DNA of 64,000 bases. Source: Hemicentrotus pulcherrimus. Lineage: Eukaryota > Echinodermata > Echinoidea > Camarodonta > Strongylocentrotidae. Both the position numbers and the translations under genes were made by a program. Below the pieces are notes generated by a model. The model saw only the letters and a program-made list of their open reading frames with translations, did not search any database and was not told the origin of the DNA. Position 1 is the stretch's first letter; every line of letters begins with the position of its first letter. This document shows positions 13,040 to 28,011 of the stretch, piece by piece. The DNA lies in the NCBI GenBank assembly GCA_003118195.1, contig BEXV01000055.1:134795-198794 (forward strand), in the 5' to 3' direction.

Positions 13040-16000
13040 AATAGTGATTGTTATGATGATGATAGTGATAGTGATGGTGATGAAGATGGTGTTGATGATG
13101 GTGACAATAGTGTGGTGAAGATGATAATAAACAATGATGATAATGAAGATGGAGAAAATAATACAGGCACATTGTTGTTTCCCCATCTTCTGAACCTAAG
13201 AAAGAGCTCAAAAGAGAACAAAAAAACATGTTCCTTGCTACCTATCTGGTACCCAATTCATATACCTGACTTTGAGAGAGGAAAAAAACATGTTCATTAA
13301 TACATCACGCCTTTAAGGGCACAAGCAGTGACTCAAGTTTTGTGAGAGCACTGAGGAGTGACTCCCAAAACCACAACAGACTGTTTACCCCCAAGAAGGG
13401 GGATTTTCACCAGAGGTTACAAGGTTTACAGAGAGGTTTATGTACTGCGGCACAAGACATTGAGACATTTAACGAAGTTTGACATAGATCTACATGACAC
13501 ACTTGAGAAGAAAGTATGTATTTCAACAAGTACATGTAAGTATATATTTGCAAGCGATAGACGAATCGCAGCAATCGTAAACCAATGTTGATGAAACCTA
13601 AACAATATTTCAAAACTCATACAGCTAATTATTGTCATCATAAAAACAATTAATAGCATTGTTTTAAAGTAATTTCTCAATTCAGCTTTCACATCAGATC
13701 TTTTCAAGGAGCATCATAGTTTTACCAATGCCATTAAGCAGTAACTACAATTGCTTTCAGCTGAAAGATGCTAATTCATCATGCCAATCATGTCACAGGA
13801 GCGGAAGGTTAACCCTTGATAAACCATCCATTTTATATAGACTGTTACATGTAGGAGAAATGGTCTTTTAAGAGTCACATACATGTACACTGTAATATGT
13901 TTTGACCCCTTTTTCTAAGTATAGCTCATACTAGTTTTTTTTTTCAGAGGTACATAACTGGAGCTGTGAACCTGAGTGTAAATTCTGTTGTGCGGTGTAT
14001 ACATGGTTTCAAAATCTGATACAAGTAATGGGGTGAAGAATGAAGAAGTGTTTTGTAAGTAAGGAGTAACAGCTTATACGGTACATGATTTTTTGAGGGG
14101 GACGTATAACCAACAAAGAGATTTAAATATATCTGAAATACTGTCTGATCTACTGTCTGATCTGTCATTAAACATTCCAAACAAATGAACCAGTTATTTA
14201 AGGCTATGTAATCACCTTAATGACATCTTCTGGCCTCTCTTCTGAGACACTTCTGTCGTCCTCTTCCGCACTCTCATCCACCCTTCCCTCTTTCTCCTCC
14301 TCCTCTTTGATCTGCTGGGCTCTCATCTGCATCATGGCAAAGAGTTCAGCATCCTTGGCAGAAAGTGCCTCTCTCTTTGGGTCTAATGCAACAAAATGGA
14401 GGACCATATCAAATAAAAAACAAAGTTAAAAATTGATTGAAATATGAACATGAAATGCAGATCAGAAAACCAAGTTTCATTAGGTGTTTGGTGATATATT
14501 TATACCTTGGTGTGCTAGGATATATACAATAAACATTTTTATTTTACTTTTAAAGTTTACAGTGTTAACAGAAGTTATTATACAGAATCAGTGTTTTGAA
14601 TCTCAAAAGACTTATTTAAATTATGCTGAAGAAGGAGAATAGACAGCCACTAACTTTTACATGGAGGGATTTGTTAGCTGATATCCAACAATACCCTAAA
14701 ATTGACTGTATTACGGGTCAACTCCCCTTATTTTTCTTATTTGAAGGAACATAAACATGCCCTTCATTCCTTCTTCAGTCTTTCAAATATCCTTACATAT
14801 TGTGATTTACACATTTCATATATGCCAGTCACTCACCTGGAACTCCAAACCTCCTGGGTGCATCAACCTCAATGGTCCTACTCCTTATCCTCTTGGCATG
14901 GCTGGGTTTCCTGTCAGGGGCTGGTGCAATGATGGTCACAACTGACTGAGGCATTTGTGGTTCTTGGGCAGCAGGTACAGCTTCTTCTTTGGTTTCTTCC
15001 ATCTTAGAGATAATTTCCTCCTTAATTTGAGGTTTCTCGACAATCAGCTGTGACTTAGCTGGTTCTTTCTTGCTCACATCAACAACGTTTGTCTTGCTTT
15101 CTGTCTTCTTGTTGTCAGCATCTTTGGTTGCTTTGGTGGATTCTTGAGATTTCTTTGTGGTCTTTGACTCTGCATCCTTCTTCACAGATGGCTTCTTCAC
15201 AGGAGACGCTGTTCGTTTTGTGGAAGGCCTCTTTTCGGGAGATGCAGCTCTTATACCTGTCTTCTCTGTTGGTGAGGTCTTTGATGCCCTCTTATCAGGA
15301 GAGGTTGTCCTTGGTAACTTCTTTTCCGTAGAAGATGTTCCTGATACTTTCTTCTCAGGGGAAGTTGTTCGTGAGGATTTCTTTTCAGCAGAAGCTTGTC
15401 TGGTGAGCTTTTTCTCTCCTGACGTCTTTGACACCCTTTTCTCTGGTGACGGTTGCCTGGTCGAGACTTTCTTCTCTGGAGAAGCTGGCCTGGTCGTGAG
15501 CTTTTTCTCAGGTGAAGACTGCCTTCTCGATAGGGGCTTCCTATCAGGAGACGTTGTCTTTGCGGGAGGATAAGAGGTTCTCTTATCAACCTGAGAACTT
15601 TTGGCAGATGATGATGATGAAGCAGACGACAGTTTCCTCTCTGCAGAGGTCTTTGGGTCTGTTTTCTTTGGTGGCTTCCTTTCTGGAGATGACATTGTCT
15701 TTGATAACCGCTTCTTTTCTGGAGAAGATGACACTCTGGCATGGCCCCCAGTCTTTGAACTTTGTTCTTTGGATTGGCTCGTTGCCTTCAAATCCTTCAG
15801 TGGCATTGACTTGGGCCTCTGAAGATTGCAGCTCTTTTCACTATCTGATGATTTTTGAGAGAAACTGCCACCTCTCACTTTCCTTGTAGGTGAGACAGAC
15901 AATGACTCACTTGTGGAAATGCTACTATCAGAGTTCTTTCTCTGCCTGGTTGTATCCTGCAGGCCTTTGGGAATCTCTGGTTTCCTAAGCTTCACTTTGC

Positions 16001-19000
16001 TAGCAGGACTTGAGGCACTATCTACCTCAGTCTGCCTTCCACCTGCAGGTTTCAAGCTGTCTTTCAACGGCTCCCCTTTGTTTGATCCCCAGCTCGCTCT
16101 CTTTGGTACATCCTGGATTGGAGATGCGGCTCTTTTCATGACCACTGTGTGATCTCCAGGTTTGGGCATGCTGGAATCGTTCTTCAGTTCAGTCTTGGTC
16201 ACAGTTTCAATCTTGAAGCCACCTGCTTTCAAGCTCCTTGGGGACATCTCTTGGGATGATGTCTTTGCTGCATGGACCGGAGGCTCAATCATTTTTGGCG
16301 AACGAGGGACATCTTTCTCTTTGGATTTCTCTGTAATCTGAGATGGAACTGGATCTGTAGGCCCCTGTTGTACAAAGATTGAATGAGAACAAAAAAACTG
16401 TGTCACTCATGTATTTTCATAAAAACTGTATTCTGACATACCAGTAGCTAAAAACCACATGGCACTTGTACCCATTGGCTTTAATGACTACCACATGGGA
16501 AAGGAACTATACATCAAATCATTTGAAAATCCGCATCCCTCACATTACGTTGTGGAATACAGAAAAGTCATATTATTCAAACCACATGCTTATTTAAAGG
16601 AATATAGATGAAAATGTGTTTCTTTGATGAGATACTCATTTACCCACTTTTTACATACATTCTTTGCCAAGGGGTTCCACAACAATGATCCCTACACAGA
16701 AAATAGAAGTGGACGGAGGATGTCGGCAAAGATATAAAAGATTAAGAAGTTGTATGATACAACAGTCAATATATCCTACATTAACCACATTCTTAACTTC
16801 AACCCTGAACCTATATAACACTGTACTTAAACTTAGCTCTAAACATAATCAAAATTCTAATAGAAACCCTAACCCCAAACCAACATCTTTGATAAAATAT
16901 AGCCTTGCGCAATCGTTGCCACAGCAAATGTCAGATCCCCTGCCCTCAGGAAATAAAATGGGAAAGTCAGATGTACCTGAAAAGGGGATTCTCTACGGTT
17001 GGCCTCTACAAGGCAAAGGGCACAAAGGCATACACAGAAGGTATTGTAAGATGAGGACAAATTATAGTTGTTCCACTGTGAATATGGGATACTCAATACT
17101 GTAATTGAAGATTTAACAGCATTTCAAAAATAGAAAACATTGATGATTTGGCATACCTTAAGTTTACTGGCCTTCTGTATGTCTTCCATCGTGACCTTCT
17201 GGTTGTGTCTCTTTCTCTTGTCCCTGTTGGGCTTGTTGTTGTTGTTTCCAGAGCCGTCAGGTTGCTTGTGGGAACCAGAGTCGGGGGATTTTGATTCTGA
17301 CAAAGGAGAGAAGTAGAAAAAATTAAATTTAACACATACATTTAATGTTCATTTCCAGTGGCCAGTCAAGGCACTCTGGTAAAGATAAGAAAACTAACAA
17401 ACATAAATCCAGCAGTGAATATGAATCTATAAACAAACATTCCCTTTACATAATAAATGTAATCATGTACAATACCAATATTGTGACTTTAACAAAAAGT
17501 ACATCTGTATGAAAATTTGTAATCTGTCTGAATTTGTTTATTTTATTTTTTGCAGCTTTGCTCCCAACAGAAATATATGCATGTACACATATATATATAT
17601 CCAATATTCAGGCTTGTGTCAATTAGGTTTGTCAACTTATACTGTATGTATATTTGTACATCTGTTTCATTGGTTTCAAAAATAACGTTTGTATCAGGGA
17701 AGTACATGTGTATCTGTCATTAGAAAACAAAGAAGACGATCATTATCAATCTAACAAATGAAGGAAAACATGCACTGATCAACTGTAATCATTTGAGAAA
17801 TATATATATATACCTTTATATAATTAATGAATGTATGTTTAAATGATGAGGGAAATATTTGAGTCAACAAAGTTTAGCATTTGCCTGCTATGTGGTACAT
17901 AGGAAACAATTAGTAAAGGGTTAGTGCATGTATTCAAATATTCACCTTGTTATCTGGAATTGAAAGAAACCAGGATTAAGGTATATGTTTTGTTAAAATA
18001 ATCATAGCTAGACTCTGGGCTCTGATTGATCCAAATCAATCCCAAATCTGCAGTCTCCTATCTCTTAAGTACATAGTCGTGATTGATATCAATCTTTAAT
18101 AAGTTGCGATTGATATGAACTCTTTGTAAGACAGCTGGCCCAGGGCTAGATTTGCTGCACTCAAACACCCAAGTTTACACCAAGAACTAAAATGCAGCTG
18201 CTGCATATATACGCAAAAGAGAAATTAATCAACAACATGTTCTTAACATGAATGGATAAAATGACCTTATATAAGCATGGACTAGGTATGTGTCATTGTG
18301 TCATGGTAAGAGAAAACATGCCGAACACAACCTTCCTCTAGCTGATACCTAACGAGTGCTGGGAGACCCCTGGAAAAGAAATCTGTGCAGTCATGCCCAA
18401 CCTTGGCATATCTAGGTTAATTAACTCTGCATCGCATTAGAAATCCATTGTGCTCTGAGCTAGGTGCCATTTGTTTACAGATACCAGACTGTATATCCGC
18501 GCCTGCGCCAGGTTTCTAGCGATGCTTTGGGTTTGGGATGGGGTGATTACACATTTAGAGACATAAAAATAACAATAACCCAGAAAGGTATAAATAACTG
18601 GATGCAGTGCAAGTTGCATAACACTTCTCTTCCATAAAAGAGCATGTTGATGACTGCTCTATCAAATCTGTAATCCCTTTTTGTTCTATAAAGCCCACTA
18701 GCACTGATTGGCGCAATGTTAAGCATGTAGGTCCCCACAAGAAAACTACCCCTTTTAAAGGTGTACATGTATTTCAACTTCCTCAGGTATGTTGGTTAAA
18801 GGTCAAGTAAGCAATTGTCTTTCCATACATGGCATTCAGTATGTTTGTTTGGCACTATGCACTACTTTCAAACCTAGATAACTATAATTCTGAATGGAAA
18901 AGGAACTCTCAAACACATATTCAAAACATCCTGGTTTTATTTATAAAAGCTGTTTTCAACGCCCACCAATCTACTTCTTTTTACCTCAACAAACTATACC

Positions 19001-22000
19001 GATCTATTATCGATTTGAAGACAGCCTTAACCTGAAATTGAGTTACTAAATCAAATAAGGGATACTGGGAAAACTAAAAATAGCACAAAATGACCAATGT
19101 ACTTTTCTATTAGGAGACCAAGCAACTAACGCATTGTAACCAATACGTTTTAGTCTCTCTGTTTTTTTTCTTCCCTTTATTTTCCAATTTTACACTTCAC
19201 TTTTGTAACAGCTGGGTGCCGGGTAGAATGACGATAATATTGAACCATATACATGTACCTTTATATCATTTATTGCGGTTATGGTGGATAAAACAGCACC
19301 TCACCCAAGTGCAAATTAGAATAGGTGCATTAAGAGAAATGTGTGTCAAAGATAGCATATACATTACAGAATTGGTAGTATGGTAACTTCTAGTGCAAGT
19401 CCAGAAAGCTCTTGAGTTATCAATCTTGTGAATGAAATAAATGAAGGACTTGCTCATATGTTAAAGGTACCCTTGCAAAGTTAGTTAGAGAAGTATATGT
19501 TGCCCATTTTTAATTGAAAGTTAGATGGTTAAATACATGAATTTGTTGAGAGGATACCGCCACCATTACTTGGGCATCCAGAACCATCACCAGAGGTTTC
19601 TTCTCAAATACCATCTCACCCATTCCAGAATCTTTCGATTCAATCAAATCTTCCATATCAAAGATGTTATCGTCAATGTCGTTATCGCTATCATCAGCGT
19701 TTTTCCCCTCCTCCTTGAGCTTGATCAAATTGATCTTATCGTCGACGCTGGGGTTGTCTTTGGTCGCAGCCGCCAACAGGTTGTTTATGTTCTTTATCAT
19801 GTGTCTAATACTATCCCCGGCTTCTTGTTCCGATACTGGGGGGTGGGTGCATGCATTTATGGAATAAAAATCAGTCACTTTTAGATCATGGTATTAAAGG
19901 CAGTTTTGTATATCATATCTGAAGTAATATCTTACGCATAAATACCCTCATACACGTACCTTGACCTGCTGTACTGTACATGTAATATTGAAGACATTCC
20001 TTGGATCTAATTTAAAGTCAATATTAAAAGGGTGATAACCCTCACACTGTAATTACTCCAACCATGCCATGATTTTCCAGATGCCTTCATTTTGAGCGGA
20101 TTATGGGACACAGGCCATGGCGAGAATTGTTTGATATTCCAACACTGAAAAAATCCCTGATTTCAACCCTCGACCAAAACTCTACCTAATTACCCTAACC
20201 CTTAACCTAACATAAAACCCAATCACAAACCTAACATAACCTTGTAACTCACAAGTACATCTGTCCGCATCTTTGACTAAAGAAAGCCCAAATAAATTGT
20301 CACCAGTCCTAATATTGGGACACCTTCTAGTGTGAGCTCTGCTAGAAAAAATACATGTACAACCAATTTTTGAGTAAAAAGAATATCTATGACCTTCTAC
20401 AAAAGTTAAGTTACCTGCATTTTTCACAAGTAACTGATAATGTTCATCATCCTCCATAAAACAAATGCCTGTGTTTTTTTTTTTTGTATTTTCATATTTT
20501 TGGGAATACTTACGAGTATCTTGCCTCCTGCTTTCTCTGATATCACTTCGATCAGACTTGAGGTGACGTCTGCTCGGTCTATCGACAGAGGCTGAGCTTG
20601 TCACAGAATCAGAGTCACTGTAGTCATCATGGCGACCTCTAGAACCTGAATTTGAAGAAAGAGAGAAAAAAAAATTGCTTGTTTTTAATTGCTTGACGTC
20701 TGTGAACTTGTAAAAAAAGGTAGTGATGAATAGCAGTAAATATTTAATTAAAAACAAATAGATAAACATGAACATACGGAGCCTTTCAAGTTTATACAAT
20801 GGCAGGCAGCATTATTTTTTTATTAATGCAATTTGTGTCTGAAAGCACATGACTGAGAACAAAACTATAAAAAGTAAATAGTAGTGAGGGTGACAATGCA
20901 TTTCAGGCTTTCTGCAACATGACTGTAGAATGATCTCCTCCAATAATGTTCATTTCTCTTCTGTTAGGTTTTTATAAGGCACTCCCAAAACGCTTTGATT
21001 TAATTTTGAACATCAAATTCTATTTTATTCATACTACTTTTTTTTAATAATCTAAACTTGTAATTATTGTAATTATAATAAAAAGCCTCTTTGATTTTTA
21101 AAGCAACTCTAAGAATATCTCGATCAAATTTCCTATACCCAAAATATGTTCATAATTCCTTAGTTCAAGTTAAACAGTGAAAATATTTTTATCAAAAATT
21201 CATACTGCTTTACAGAAAGAAAAATCTGCTGAAACCACAAGACTTGGTAAAAGATATGCCAGCGACCTTTACAATCTTCAAATTAATAATTCCATTTAGG
21301 TGGCATTCTGTGTAATCCTCTTATAGTTCATGTATCGAAACAGGGCCCTTTTTATTAGAGTCTATAATAATTGGATCAGGAAGAGGGCTAAGGGAGTTTG
21401 GGGAGTAAAACCAGACAAGATGTTTTAGAGGCATCAAGTAATTCCCTTAAGACTAGATGGAAACATGCTATTTCCTCTATCAAATAATGTTTCAAACTCA
21501 CATGTTCAAATCACATGTTATAATCTTTCTGTCTCCATCTCCAAGTTCTAACACTCACATACCCTTCCACATTTTCTCTCTCACTCTCACTCCCCTTTCT
21601 TTCCCATCACAGGAAATGATCATCAAATGCTCCCCAGGGAGTGGAGTATGTGCATACAGTGTGTGCAGGTAAGCCTGAATCCAATGACCGGTGTATAATA
21701 ATATACTTATCTGTAAAGCACTTTGAGAGGGCCTTCGGTCCTGAAAAGCGCTATATAAGAACGACCTATTATTATTATTATTATTTATGACACAAATCCA
21801 GCTTTCCTGATTAAAGAAAAACAACTTTCTGGTTCATAATTCTATTCAAAATCATTCTTCTGACTCCACTCCTATCCCACCTTGATCATATCCCGTTATC
21901 AAAACAATGGTTTACATAACCTTACACTGATCCATAACAGAAACACCCATAGATCATATAAAAGCCTGTCTCTGATATACCCTAGTCACACCAACAAGAT

Positions 22001-25000
22001 CAATATCAGACCAACAACAGACTATTAAACCAGAATATTCAATTCAGTGTTGAATAGGTGTATACAGTCAGTTTGGCAGTGTGAAAGGGTCATATTTCAA
22101 TAAAGATATGTAGAAAAACAAACCCGAAGGAAATTAGAAGACCACCATTTTGACCTTTGGCTAACACAAATCAAACAGATTTGTGTTTATATATTGTCAG
22201 AGCTTGGGTTTACATTATGTATTGATTCTATGAGGTCAGATGAGAAAAAGTCAATAAGCTGGAGCGTAAACTGACCTGAGTCAACGTACATATACTTTTA
22301 AAGAATCAATATTTCCAGCTTAGTATTGGTTTAGAAATCTTACATGAATTCTAATCAGAATTAACTTCTCCATTCTCATCAAATTCTTTTTTTTTTAAAT
22401 GGTGGTTATTTGCACTACAAGTTATATATTAAGTGTTCTTCAAGCAAGCTGAGTTATATAACTGTATTTTGAAATATTTGAAGAATATTAACAGCTATGA
22501 ATTTTCAAGCAAACTGAGTGCTGGTCACACAAGAAGTTTTGCCTTCTTTTAAAGTTTTCTTCTAGAACTTTGCAAATACAGTAAGGCATAATATTTCATC
22601 TTCTGGAGAAAATATCACTCTTTATTTCTTCTTGGTTTAAACCAAAGGGTAAGTGTTTATGTCAGCCCCCCCCCCCCCATTCCTATTTTAAAGGATACAC
22701 TTTATGGAAAACCTAAACAGCTACTCATTGCAGCTGAAGTACTATACAGCTGCAATGAGTACCTCATTTGTAAGAAACATTTCTGATGGAAAGTTATAGG
22801 AGCAACGGCTTAACTACTCCTAATACATACATTGAATCTTGTGATCGAGACCAATAATTACATCTGGTTGACTAATCGTACTTTCCTTTATCAAGAAAGA
22901 GAAATGGATGGCTTGACTCATGGGATGATGGTGTGAAGTAAATTATCTTGGATGGGAGAATCGTGATTCGATCATGAAAAAGTCAATAGATAATTATCAA
23001 ATTTAGCGCACTGTTTATTTACATGTATATCCTAAATAGATATGTAAGTACCGGTAGTAACAATAAATAAATATATTGTTTTATTGAAGGTTGTATGTAG
23101 ATGATAGGATATCAAGGATTTATTATGTTGACAAAATATTTCTTTAAATATTTTACAAATGCATTAAAGATGAATAACAAAGTTCATTGGATCTATGAGA
23201 TGTCTTTGTTTGATTTTTGTTATTGTCTTAACAATATGGGGAAAACAATCTAAAATGTCAGAGACATCTGTTTTGCCTACAAACGTAAATAGACTATTGT
23301 CATTTTAACATATTTGAAAAAAAGAAAAACCTGCATATATATTAATTTTTACTTTAACAGTGTAAAAGGGTCATTGATACTTTCATTTTGTTAGTTCATG
23401 GCCTCGATCATTTCATTACTGGTAATTGTTCTTTCACAATGTGTTTTGCAAAAAAAAGATGACTTATAACCATATACAATCGTTATCAATAGTACAAGAC
23501 AAATTTATTTATATTTTCTCTTCACCCACAGGATTATAGCAAAATATAAGAAATAAAAACATTTAAACTCAAGTGCTAGAATTAATAGTATATCTGTAAA
23601 GCACTTACAGACATTGTTATTATAAGCGCTATATAAAAGCGGAATATTATTGTTATCATTAATTCTAAAAGAATATGTTGTTTCGATCCCTACCACTTCT
23701 ATGAGGTGAGTCAAAGACATCACTGGAACTGTCTACACTGCTCTTTCTCCTGCTGCGATGCCTGGCTATAAGCCTGTCTGCCGCGTCCGAAGTGTCCTCA
23801 GTCTCAGAACGACGTAACCTGGATCAAGAAGAAGAAATTAAAAGAAATTCCATCTTTAACTTTGCATTGCATCTTGAAAGATATTGTCCTGGTGTACCCT
23901 ATCGAAGGGTGCAAAAACAAATAGATCATGTCTTTCATTACTTTGCCTTTTGGTTTTGCAATGAAAGGAGAAAGTAATAATAAACAGAAGTAATAACCTA
24001 TCACTGTTAGCAGTGTTAGAAGTGAATATTGTCCATTGGGAGCCAGAAGTTCCTTGACTCTATTAAAAGGTATATGAGTTAGAACCTTCTGACTCGAAAC
24101 AGGCGGATTTTTAGTGAAGTAAAGGCCATAATTTTGAAGTGTGCATCGAAAAAATTGTACATCTGCTGGGTGGGCATTTGTTTATAATAGAGAGAACAGA
24201 GCTAAATGCATCACACTTAACAATCTTTGTTTGGTTCTTATTTTATACATTTTATTTGTAATCTTCTGTTACACAGAACTTTTACGAAACTTAAAAAAAT
24301 GGAAATATTCTATCACTCGTTCGACTATAATACATAAATCCATCCACTCAAAAATACAAAATAAATTGCAGTGTGTTCAAAGGTTAAGTCACTGCATGCA
24401 TTATATGACAACATCTGGAGAGATATACAGGACACGATGTACTTGCTATGAGAATAGGCAAACACCCCATGTTGACTCTCCGCTGTTCGTTTGCAAAGTA
24501 AATATTGATTGAAACATTCATAAGGCCGTAAAGATTTCATGGTTGACAATTATCCACTTTAGTTATAATCTCCCTTTATGCAAAGCAGGTGGTCTTTTAT
24601 CGCTCTATTAAATGCTGACTCGATCAACACCGTCGACAATAGCAGCGCACTTTAAGCTTGAAAGAATAATGATATAGAGCAAATATCACAATAGTGAAAC
24701 ATGTTTAATATAGTTTTGATATATCCAGGGTTTGTCACATATTGGCACACAATCTCCTCCCTTCACAAATAGCAGTATACCATGGAAGAATCCTGGATCA
24801 ATGAACAGGCATAGACCTACAACATCCTTGGATTAAAGTAAAGTAAAGCAAGTATAACATCCAGACATATGTAATTTCAAGAGGCTTCGATTTTTCAATG
24901 TTATTACCCTCCTAGGCTAGCTTTTTCTCTGGCAGTATCAGCACACAGTACATTTGAAGTCAAGGAATAAATCCTGCCAGGTCCTAAGATAACACCTGGG

Positions 25001-27972
25001 TAGAGAGAGGCAAGTGCACACAAAATGCCTTGATCATAAGGAATACAATGCATGTATGCATTAGGGAAAAAGATTTGAACCTATTACCTTTTGATTGAGA
25101 GCTAGTCCAGTGAATGAACCACTAAACCATCTTGCTCTAACACAAAAATGAATGAACAATAAAACTGATAAGATATTACTCTGGGTTTGACCACGGTTTG
25201 ACTCAGGAGCCATGTTATAAGTAGTATAAACAACAAGAAGAAGAAGAAAAAAACTTTTGAGCTCACTTTCTTCTGTTTGTTACAAACATGCTGCATGTAC
25301 ATGTATGTACCGGGTAGATCACTAAATTGCCATTTGTCATGGTAAATCAACACAGCACCGCAGGAACATCTGTCATCAAATAGTGATCATCGTTACCATG
25401 GAAACAAGATTTACCCTGTCAATAACCCATGAATACTGCCTAATGAAATCACCTTTTTATAATTAGATTCATTCTGATATTATTCAGTGCACATGTGCAT
25501 GGCTACCAGTACCAATTGCTTAATGTATAAGCCTGCAATTTGCTATCATTTATCAGAAAGTGAAGGGGAAACTCACTACATTTACAGGTATACATGTAGA
25601 TTAGACTCTCATATTTCTATTGGATTGAGGGAAATTAATAGCATTTAAAGACATTGCTTGTAATCAGTTGTATAATGCACAAAATTTGATCTCAGATAAG
25701 GGTTTGAGGGTTTGAATCCCAGCCTTGCAGTCCAATGTCTTCTGGCAAGACATTAATCTTTATTTGCTACTCTCAACCCAGGTGAAGTAAACTGGGAAAC
25801 TGGTGGGAAAGATTTCTTGAATGGCAGAGTACAGTTATAGTATAAAAGCCTAGTTAAATTAAAATTTAACCACCAGGAGCATTAAGCATTATGAACATAA
25901 GTGACTGACAGGACCCACTGTTATCATCATTATTGTTATGAAATCTAGTTGAATTCACCAACATTGAAGCAATACAGAAATTGTTAATCTCACATCACAT
26001 CCTCCCGTACTTTGAGTAACAAAATGGTCCCTACGATATATTACCTTTCTATCTAATGGAACAAAGGGCGACTTTGTCAACCTAAAAAGAGCTAATCCAC
26101 AATTCTATACAGGAAATACTTGTAAACTGAATTATCCAACATAATAAATTCTCTCAATCTAGCCACACATAGACATTTTTTTTTAATGAAAGAATATTAC
26201 AATTTAAACAAAATCATAATATTCACATATTGCCCAAAACACAACAGCTATAGATTCTGATGTACATGTAACTCAAACTTTACAGATAATCAACACCATA
26301 AAATGTGGGAGGTTCCAAGTTATCATGTTCAAACCCCAACCAAAACCTATTCCCGTCCCCCAGCTTGCCCCTTCTTACTGCATGACATGCCTTAGCCAGC
26401 TTGCCTTTAGTTGTATAAATGTGTCTTTACCCTGGATGTGACAATTTGATAAGATTCCAAATGTTACCCTGACACTTGCACGCACATTCCTGGCATGTAT
26501 TTCATTCCTGAATTGCAAACACAACTATTGCAGTATTCAAGCTATGTATCCATACTTACTCATCACTTTCGTCAGATTCCATTATATCCCAAGATAGATT
26601 CCACAAAGGGCTCAAATCGTCTCTTACAATTAGTGTTTACCGATTAATACACATGCACACGGATCCCTTGTGTTCAACTGTAATGTAGACCCAAGAATGT
26701 GCAGGGTTGGTAAACACTCTCGAACTCTCGAGCAAACTCCAACTTGAACCTTTCGGAGGGAGATCCGCACACCCTGGGTGTATGACTAATAAAATCCCAA
26801 CATGCTATGTGGTGGAACAATTTACACTCCGACACGCTGAGTCAAAATTGGCCTAGAATTCACCGCATCACCTGGCCCACGCATGTTCCCCAGTACGGAG
26901 GCGATATCCAGGGGATACCACGCAAAATTAGATTTCACGTTGGACTCACTAACGAGCAACCGAGGGACTTAGGGTTGATGGGGGGAGAGAGCTGAAGAGA
27001 AGGTCTAATTATAGCTGGAAAGTGGTGTTGGTTGTTCCATTGGCGATCTGCTCTGCTACAATCTCCCGTACAGAACACATGGTGCGTGCTATAGAGCCAG
27101 ACCAAAATCATGCACTGCTATTGATAAATAAATATTGGCTGTTTAGATATGTCGTTCGGTATCTCGTGTTTGACTGGAAGCAACTCTACAGTGACCTTCA
27201 TTGGAATATCTATAGACTAAAAGGATAGTTACCTTAGGAAACGTTTATCAAAAATGTATTTGTGTTATGCTAGAGCTTTAATATCTTCTGGACAAAGCAT
27301 GACCAAAATGAAATCACAAGAAGATTTTTTTTTTCTTTTTAATTCTTAAAATTTTCTCCAAGGTACCTGCAATGAACAAGATATTCAAACAAAATGTTTA
27401 ACTCACAGACAACTGAATGATCTCATTACTATATGCTTTAATACAGGAGCCTCCCAGTTCTTGTGGACATTGGGTCAAAAGAAAATTCTAATCCAAAGAG
27501 TTAATTTGGAATCATTTTAAATAGAAGGTGACATAAACACTTGATGAGTTAACAATATAATAAATCATCTGACAGAGGGTCAATAAATTAGCTAAATGTA
27601 CTTTTATTTCTCTCATAATGGCATCTTAGAAAATTACAAGTATTGAATTGTTTCGGTTTCAATAGTGGATATACATGTAGCATGTAAATATCATGTGTAT
27701 GCAATGTATCTATAAAAACATGTACATGTACATGTAGCAAGGACCTTGTGATTTGCAAAGACATCTAGCTTCAACACATCTCATTATAATTAGTTAATAT
27801 CTTCAGAAGATACCAGTCATGTGATATAAATGACACGCATGGTCGCTCATGGATACCAGTTCTTTGGTCAGGTCACCCTCCAATCCAATCCAATCTTCTC
27901 TCTTTCTCTTAATTTCTCGTTCTCTCTCTTTCCATCTCTCTCTCTCTCCATCTCTCTCTGTCTCTCACTCTG

Positions 27973-28011
<39 letters not shown>

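Larger units (their letters stand above)
20646..23693. other. Intron between SVIL exons 6 and 7
   Basis: 3,048 bases holding two SINE-like tails (21.7 and 23.6 kb), the 15-bp hairpin at 22.7 kb and a C run at 22665-22678. No exon is seen. Confidence 0.8.

Noticed and set aside
12665..13229. Long frames of poly-His, poly-Ile and poly-Met
   Set aside because: They are translations of the (GAT)n microsatellite in an intron; every frame of such a repeat is open.
15157..15573. Plus-strand Phe/Ser/Gly-rich repeat frame
   Set aside because: Antisense shadow of the SPEKK repeats in exon 10.
20170..20240. Telomere-like ccctaaccc words (also near 16790-16885)
   Set aside because: Irregular and short, with no tandem TTAGGG array.
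24141..24512. 123-residue plus-strand frame
   Set aside because: Composition follows the A+T-rich background and no motif or splice context supports it.
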